Assembly (NCBI GenBank): GCA_031769625.1
Contig: JAUIMM010000115.1
Coordinates: 13,686,501 to 13,750,500, forward strand
Direction of reading: 5' to 3'
DNA: 64,000 nucleotides
From: Taudactylus pleione
Taxonomy: Eukaryota > Chordata > Amphibia > Anura > Myobatrachidae
This document shows, piece by piece, positions 58,100 through 64,000 of this stretch. The position numbers and the translations under genes were made by a program. Every line of letters begins with the position of its first letter. Position 1 is the stretch's first letter. The notes under the pieces were generated by a model that was given only the letters and a program-made list of their open reading frames with translations, was not told where the DNA came from and made no database searches.

Positions 58100-58455
58100 C
58101 AAAGGAAAAACAACACATTGTTGCCACAGAGGAAATAACATTGCTCCCCACAGAAAAAGAGCACATTGCTCCCCACAAAAGGAAATACCATTGCTCCCCC
58201 ACAGAAAAAAAATCACATTGCTCCCCCTCAGAGGAAATAACATTGCTCCCCCACAGAAAAAAGTACATTGCTCCTCCACAGAGGAAATAACATTGCTCCC
58301 CAAAAGAAAAAAGCACATTGGTCCACCACAGAGGAAATAACATTGTTCCCCCACAGAGGAAGTAACATTGTTCCCCCACAGAAAAAAAGCCCATTGTTCC
58401 CCCATAGATGAAATAACATTGCTCCCCCATAGAAAAAAAAACCACATTGCTCTGT
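58100..58455. repeat. Two-type ~29-bp minisatellite
   Basis: Alternating units CATTGCTCCCCCACAGAGGA and CATTGCTCCCCCACAGAAAA, each about 29 bp, give a ~58-bp higher-order period over some 12 units. The array starts just right of the transposon end at 58078. The Cys/Phe/Gly-rich frames here are artefacts. Confidence 0.93.
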
Positions 58456-58504
58456 TGAAGCTGAATTAGTGGCTGAGATGGAATCAGTGTAAAAATTAGC
58501 GTGC

Positions 58505-58590
58505 ACGACGCCATCTTGCGAATGGCAGCTAGACTCCATTTTAGAAACAAGAATCTGCAAGATGCCATTTTGCAACCAGCGCCATTTTAA
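58505..58590. promoter_or_regulatory. Cluster of GCCATNTT motifs
   Basis: Four GCCATCTT/TCCATTTT/GCCATTTT/GCCATTTT motifs occur within 80 bp, resembling YY1-type sites found in some LTRs and promoters. Whether this belongs to the retroviral LTR downstream is not known. Confidence 0.3.
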
Positions 58591-58915
58591 GTTACAACTC
58601 ATGAGCTAAGTACAGATGGCAATGTTTTTGATAATCTACCAAAAACAACTAGAAAAACAGCCCCTGAGAAAAGTAAATAGAATAGACAATACACCAGAAT
58701 ACTGTGAGTGTTTTACATACAAATTGGGAATCCCTGTATATAGACAAGTATAGTTGTGGCAATTGTAATATAACCCAGACATTGATCAGCACAATTGAAT
58801 TTGTCTGAATCCTAAACAGGTTTTAGTCCCACACCCAGACAGAATGGCCCCGGCTTCACAGCTAGGGTTAACACATTTGCATTGCAGTTTGAAACTGTAA
58901 GTAAGGAATGAGATA

Positions 58916-58975
58916 TGTGTGTATATATATATATATATATATTTGTATATACATGTATATATATATATGTATATG
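58916..58975. repeat. TA/TGTA microsatellite
   Basis: A simple TA repeat with GTATACATG interruptions. Confidence 0.9.
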
Positions 58976-59199
58976 TTAAGTCCATCATAGATAGAATCTC
59001 ATGCATACACACCGCACATTACGCACAGTTGCGCTGCTGACATGACGCTCAGTAGCGAATGCACAATATCCTGCATGCGAACGCTGTTTATTAGCTGCAT
59101 GCATGCACATCTGCCCCAAATCAGATAAACCTAACTAGCGTCTTTACCCATATCCCTAATACTTACATAATGCACACTTACACAAACTGTTCCATAGCT

Positions 59200-59936
59200 A
59201 TAAAGTAAAAGATCCAAGTTTTTTTCATTTATTACAAATGCTGTGAAATAAAGACTATTTTGGTATCTAAGGTTTAATACATGATAAGTAAGCCGTGTTT
59301 GATATTATACTGATCCGCACTTTATCCACAGCTTTCCGGTATCAACGGTGTGAACATCGGAACATGCGTTCGCAACTTCTGGACCGCAACTTATGGACCG
59401 TAAAGACATAAAGAACCAAAATGTATTTTTGTGCATGCAGGGGAAATAAAGGAGGCAACAAGCTGTTAGAGGCTGTTCGGTGTCCATTTGAACCAACCTG
59501 TTAAATGCCCTGTAACAAATGCACCCGCACTGGGAACCAATGGGATCAGCAACAAACTCCTCTATTGTGTTGTCTATTTCTAGGGGGGTATAAATATGTG
59601 TGCTCTGTCCCTGGGTTGCTAGTCTTCTTGCTGATTGCTGATTGACGGAGGTTATCTTGCTGATGCCGGGATCTGGTCCAGAGCGCGTGCGTATGTATAA
59701 CTGTACTTGGGTCTGTATAATTTCTTTGTGTTAAATTGTTCTTAGATCATAGCGTGTAACTGACTGTACTTTTACTTGAATAATACTTTGTGCTTTGGAA
59801 CCACAGGTTCAAGGTCTGGAGTCTTTATTTACTGTATGACTGCATACGCAAAATAGCATCATCCTTAGAGGTTTATAGGAAGGATATTAGAAGGTATAGG
59901 CAGGAGTGTATAGAGGTTCAAATCCAGAATCCTTAG
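59200..59936 (+). mobile_element. Probable 5' LTR of an endogenous retrovirus
   Basis: The right boundary is set by the primer-binding site at 59938. A TATAAATA box at 59589-59596 fits a U3 promoter, and downstream sequence up to 59936 would be R-U5. The left boundary is not determined: no matching 3' LTR is inside the window, so 59200 is an estimate. Confidence 0.45.
59589..59596 (+). promoter_or_regulatory. TATA box of the ERV LTR
   Basis: TATAAATA follows a G-run (GGGGGG). It lies about 350 bp upstream of the primer-binding site, a plausible U3 position. Confidence 0.5.
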
Positions 59937-59937
59937 T

Positions 59938-59955
59938 TGGGGGCTCATAGTGAAG
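59938..59955 (+). other. Retroviral primer-binding site, tRNA-Pro type
   Basis: TGGGGGCTCATAGTGAAG begins with the nine bases TGGGGGCTC that start the standard tRNA-Pro primer-binding site. The rest has diverged. It lies about 1 kb before the gag start. Confidence 0.55.
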
Positions 59956-60159
59956 TCACGTACCTAATCACACGATACATACGGTTATCGATATCTCACC
60001 AAAGGGTGGATAGTGGCCACACGCAGTTTTCCCTGCAACCACTCGGTGCTGAGAGATCGCTATCCGTTATCATGTGAATCAAGGTACGCTGACTAGAATC
60101 CAGGGACAAGAGAGGAAAAAGATTGTTTTCCCTTGTTGACAGTATTTTACGTTAAAAGG

Positions 60160-60310
60160 GGGCGCCGCAGTATTGCGCACGCGGCTGAGTCGCAGTTTTG
60201 CGCGCACGGTGAAGAAACACTTTTGCGTATGCAGCTAAGGGTAAGTCATACGGTTGTGTAGTAGTCGCATTATTGTGTACGCGACTAGTCGCACAATAGC
60301 GTATACGTAT
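60160..60310 (+). repeat. Leader repeats with a palindromic stem-loop
   Basis: Four or five CpG-rich units of the type GTCGCANTATTGCGNACGCG occur between the primer site and gag. One contains the perfect 12-bp palindrome GCGACTAGTCGC (60281-60292), flanked by TATTGTG and CACAATA arms that pair with a 3-nt bulge. A palindrome-tipped stem-loop in this place is how retroviral dimerisation signals look. Function is inferred. Confidence 0.5.
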
Positions 60311-60945
60311 TTCCGGTTGTGCTGACATGTGTTTAAACAAAGCCGTTGAGGTTTACATTTTTCAATTGTTGCGAATAACTGGGTTAACGTGCATTTTTCT
60401 GCGCATGAAAAAAGTGTGTAACTGTGAGTGTTTGTTTAGGGTGTAACACGGGACCTAAATGTTAAGGGTATCGTAGGACCCTTAAGTGCTAGGCGCAGGA
60501 AGGTGGCCTGTGACTCGGTAGCAGCATACCATTTACTTTTACACAGAGCAGGTGTATGGTTTGTTATTTTTGTTAGGGTTCGGCTCCCAGCGTGATTATA
60601 GTGTTCAGTAATCAATGTGTGTGATCTGTTGGGCTTATTTGAACATTATAATTGAACCGCATAATCTTGGCTAGATTTTGATTGTGAGCTGGTGAGAGGG
60701 TGGACGAAATAAACTGGAACAAAAAGGGTACTTTGCTGCCCCCTAGCAGTTGAAACGTAGTCAAAAAGGGATTTTATTGTATGGGAACATCTTCCTTCCA
60801 TAGGTGAGTGAAGGCATCTAGAGGTCCTTCATAGGGTTTGGTGGATACGCCCTTTTTCAAAGGCATCCACAGGTAAGTGAAAGTATCTTGACTGTCTTTC
60901 ACCAGTTTAAATCTATATTTTGAAAAACGTAGGAGTTGTCTTAAG

Positions 60946-62855
60946 ATGGGAGCCACGCAAACAATAGAGATGTTAGACAATGATGTGCTGCTAATGGAGG
61001 CGCCGCTTGGATCGGCCCATCGTATCATGCATACAAAGTACGGTACTTGTGCAATAATGTATTGTGATGTATGGTTTAAGATAACGATGAAGAGTGCTAG
61101 ACCGTTTCCCAGAATTGGTAGTTTTGATAAAGATGTATTGGATAATGTCCGGGACCACATCAGTCTGATGCGGTCTCGAGGTAAGAAGGTAAAATATTAT
61201 GAATGTTTAAAATTGTGGCAGCATGAAGGGGATGCGTGGCTTAAAAATGTGCAAGCGACACAAACTAGCGTCGCGAACGCATTGCCAGAAAATACACCAG
61301 CAGCGCTGGATTGCAATGCGTGTGAGCCGCAAAATGGCGCGCATGTGCAGCAAGGTAGCATTGCGGAAGGTATTGCCAGCAGTTCACGCGCACCACCGCC
61401 ACCTTATGTGGATAGGGGTGCAAGTACAGTTATCAAAAAAACCCATAAAAATGTAACAAGCAATTTGTACCCTCTCTTAAGCAACCATAAAGAAAATGTT
61501 CATGATGTGGATGATGTGCCTATTGTAAGGTCTGCCATTTCCCATGCTGTACAAATGATAGATGCTGTACCACGACAATCACGAGTGGTGCCGCCATCTC
61601 CATCGGTAACAGCAAGGGAAGTGCTAACACCCACTGTACCCATAAGAAGCTGTTAATACCATACGTAGCAGCAACAGATTAAACTCCCAGCCAGGTAATA
61701 AGGTCAAAAGGTAGCAGCGCTGCCGGTCTGCATCCCATTCGGACAATAACTGTTCTGAATGGAAATGCAAATGCGAACGGTGTAGTGCCCACGAGGGAAG
61801 TGGTAATGCATTGTCCTTGGACAAGGGCAGAACTAAATTCCATCATAAATGATTTCCCCAATCCCAAAAAGGAACTAGCCAAATGTCAAAGATTTTTTGA
61901 GGAATTTGGATAGTTCTCATGAGCCAACTAATAAAGATTGGCGAGTGGTGCCAAGGGCCTGTCTACCACGCAATATCGACGTGACAAAATTTATCACGGA
62001 TTGCGTATTGGATGGTGACATTCCCTTAACAGACCAAGTAAATTAAGGTAACATTTCCCGCATTATAACTCAATTGGGTGTATATTTTCCAGTAGTAGTT
62101 AACTGGAACTAAATTTTCACCATAAAGCAAAAGGAGAGTGAATCTGCAGAAGATTATTGCGACTGGGCTCTGCAGGCTATCACCCAGTACACTGGGTTAG
62201 AGGATATTAAAGATAGCATTCACCACAGGGGAATGATTGTCACCATACTCATGGATGGCATTAAAGAGAACCTAAAAACCCGGGTTCAGACCTCACAGCC
62301 TGGCTGGAGGTGAGTCACAATAGATACCTTCATAGAATCCGCCATAGAACATGATAAAAACATCTCAAAGAAGAGAGAGACACAGAGCGAGAAACTAATG
62401 GCTGTCAGTATTCAAGCTCTGGAAGGAGTGATGGTAACATCACAGCCAGCAGACACACCTGCACCTACACCCACACCTGAAAAGTTATACGCCCTCACTA
62501 ATCCTACACCACAGCAAACACAGCCTTATCCCACTTATCCTACAAAACCACAAGTCCCATACTACCCACAAGCTCCATACCTCCCACAATATCCTTTTCC
62601 TCAATATCCTTACCCATACCCACCACCTTTCTCTCCTGCTCAACCCACACAACAATCCTTTCCATGAAAGGGTTTTAATTGCAACCAGCGAGGACACATA
62701 AGTAAGAGCTGCACGGCAAAGAGGGTAGGACCCCCAAACCAGGGAGTACCTGGATATCCCCATAAGGGATATGCACAGAGACCAGCAAATGTCCATCAGG
62801 CACCAGCTCCAATTGTGGCCATTAATGCTTTATTGGAGAGTGGGAGCCAACGCTA
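60946..62855 (+). pseudogene. gag: Endogenous retrovirus gag, broken
   Basis: The first frame (60946-61656) starts MGATQTIEML, with a glycine at position 2 suitable for N-myristoylation. It continues through a matrix-like domain (about residues 1-100) to a proline-rich linker with the PPPPY late-domain motif (about residue 150), then stops. Capsid-like sequence resumes in other frames: WTRAELNSIINDFPNPKKEL (about 61815-61875), then a major-homology-like block ESAEDYCDWALQAITQY (about 62140-62190), a proline/tyrosine-rich run (62455-62665) and a zinc knuckle NCNQRGHISKSC (about 62685-62720) whose first cysteine is replaced by glycine. Several stops and frameshifts make it non-functional. The layout is closest to gamma/epsilon-type retroviruses. 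Confidence 0.8.
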
Positions 62856-63027
62856 GGAGTCGGGTCATACTTGTGGTCTGCAGATAGACAGGTTGACGGG
62901 AAGTACTAGGGAAAAACTGGTAATGGTAATTGATGTAACTGATACCCAATCTCTGTTCTGCTTTCTTCCCTGTGCCCTAACACCCTGACTGTCAGTATTT
63001 TTCTTTTCCCACCTAGGGGGAGGTGTA

Positions 63028-63120
63028 CACTACACATGGACACGAGTGTCCCATGGGTTCATAGACAACCCCAGTATCTTCTCCCAGGCCTTATATGACT
63101 GTTTACAATCTTTTCAACCT
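63028..63120 (+). pseudogene. pol: Endogenous retrovirus reverse transcriptase fragment
   Basis: A stretch reading YTWTRVSHGFIDNPSIFSQA matches the retroviral RT block YTWTRLPQGF..SPTIF. It lies only about 170 bp after the end of gag-like sequence, so protease and the start of RT have been deleted. The catalytic YXDD block is absent. Confidence 0.8.
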
Positions 63121-63340
63121 GCCAATGATATGTTCTAATGTAAAATGTGGACGATTTATTGTTGTATTTAGGTCATGTTTAAATGATATTAAACTTTTGT
63201 GCTTTATCTCTCACACACAGGACGCTAAGGACAAACGGCAGCCATGCCAGGCTAAGGTCAAATACTCGGAATACTGTCCAACCCAGGGGCCTAGGCAATA
63301 TTTAGAGCAGTAGATATTGATAACAGAATTTAAATTGCAG

Positions 63341-63790
63341 GAATTTGTGTACAAATACAGTATCCCTAGAATAATTGAATATAGGAGGGATACTCATTTC
63401 ACAAGTAATGTCTTCTATAACCTGTGTAAGGTGATGGGTATTAATATCAAGATCATCCCAGACCATCTGTCTACCTGTCCCCTTTGAGATACTGTTTAAC
63501 AGGCAGCCTCATGTGAAAATATGATAATGAGGTTACTGTGCAGTGTCTCACGAAGATGAGTAAGAACAACTGAAATTGAAAAGTTATTTTCCAACATATC
63601 TGATGCAAACTGTCATGATGTCAAACCTGGGAAATTTGTTATGATCCAAATTTTTTTAGCTCAGGTTGTTTGACTGATCGGTGGAAAGGTCCGTATCTGA
63701 TGTTGTTGACAAAGTACCACAACCTCAAAGGGTGGCCGGGGAAGATACGTAGGTCCATTCCACTCACTACAGGGAGGTTAACCAACTGGT
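63341..63790 (+). pseudogene. pol: Endogenous retrovirus integrase fragments
   Basis: The first part (63341-63480) reads IPRIIEYRRDTHFTSNVFYN, the region of the second catalytic Asp. The usual SDRG is YRRD, so the aspartate is lost. The second part (63668-63790) reads DRWKGPYLMLLT and ends near WWRYKAE, the C-terminal DNA-binding domain. Between them lie stops. RNase H and most of the catalytic core are missing. The env region, if any, begins beyond about 63840 and runs past the window. Confidence 0.78.
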
Positions 63791-64000
63791 GGAGATACAA
63801 GGCGGAGACGAGGCCGATAACGTGGACCTGTCGATTGCGAGCTTGTGCCAGGACGATTAAAAAGGTGACAGTGAGAAACCTGAGCTTAAAGAAAACTGTA
63901 GATCAGTGCTGCAGCAAGGGATTATTCTGCTGTGTTCATTTTTGTATTCTTCTTCCAGAGTTCTCGTCATCTTGGTTTGTTTGGGGATACCCAGTTTCTG

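Noticed and set aside
58016..58602. Cys/Phe/Gly-rich 124-173-codon frames on the - strand
   Set aside because: Generated by the ~29-bp minisatellite; all frames show the same short repeating peptide.
61223..61456. Separate small gene within gag
   Set aside because: It is an alternate-frame shadow of the gag reading at 60946-61656.

Overview
The window looks like vertebrate nuclear DNA, most likely from an anuran amphibian with a large, repeat-rich genome. The basis is typical vertebrate exon-intron structure, short inverted-repeat transposons of kinds common in frogs, Penelope-like, L1, L2, Tc1 and hAT remnants, and a decayed endogenous retrovirus. The species assignment is inference. I saw no bacterial-style operons, CRISPR arrays, tRNA or rRNA genes.

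Only one host gene is certain. Positions 4244-4388 and 6806-7040 on the + strand are the second and the last coding exon of a neuritin (NRN1/cpg15-family) gene, a small GPI-anchored neurotrophic protein. The first exon was not found and probably lies upstream of base 1. A possible second, broken host-like coding stretch lies on the - strand at 54523-55475, and an intronless coiled-coil pseudogene fragment lies at about 44330-45615 (-).

The most striking feature is a minisatellite of about 10.5 kb (10083-20600). It is built from 18-bp units and 16-bp variants with higher-order repeats. A 25-bp piece of its own left flank recurs inside the array. The array is interrupted by a GC-rich transposon-like insertion (18033-18396) and by a unique segment that ends in a near-perfect 104-bp palindrome (19533-19636). 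The many reading frames in the array are artefacts of a period divisible by three.

From 23.9 to 47 kb the sequence is a mosaic of non-autonomous DNA transposons, many with recognisable inverted ends and target-site duplications. They include hAT-like elements (37929, 40088), a TA-flanked element (26917), palindromic and Harbinger-like MITEs (23899, 33822, 34976, 39531, 54693) and elements with 8-10 bp duplications that carry telomere-like CCTAACCCTAA minisatellites (27264, 32645, 44902 and relatives). L1, L2, Tc1/mariner and Penelope coding remnants lie among or inside them.

A Penelope-like retroelement occupies about 47100-52554 on the - strand and is flanked by a 17-bp direct repeat. It shows RT and GIY-YIG remnants. 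Hammerhead-ribozyme-like motifs (CTGA(A/T)GA, then a stem, then GAAA) occur at four loci, two within this element and two in foldback repeats. From 55.9 to 58.1 kb there is a DNA transposon with terminal inverted repeats of about 420 bp and a frameshifted gene. The last 5 kb is a provirus-like ERV (LTR, Pro-type primer site, leader with a palindromic stem-loop, broken gag, RT and integrase fragments) that runs off the right edge.
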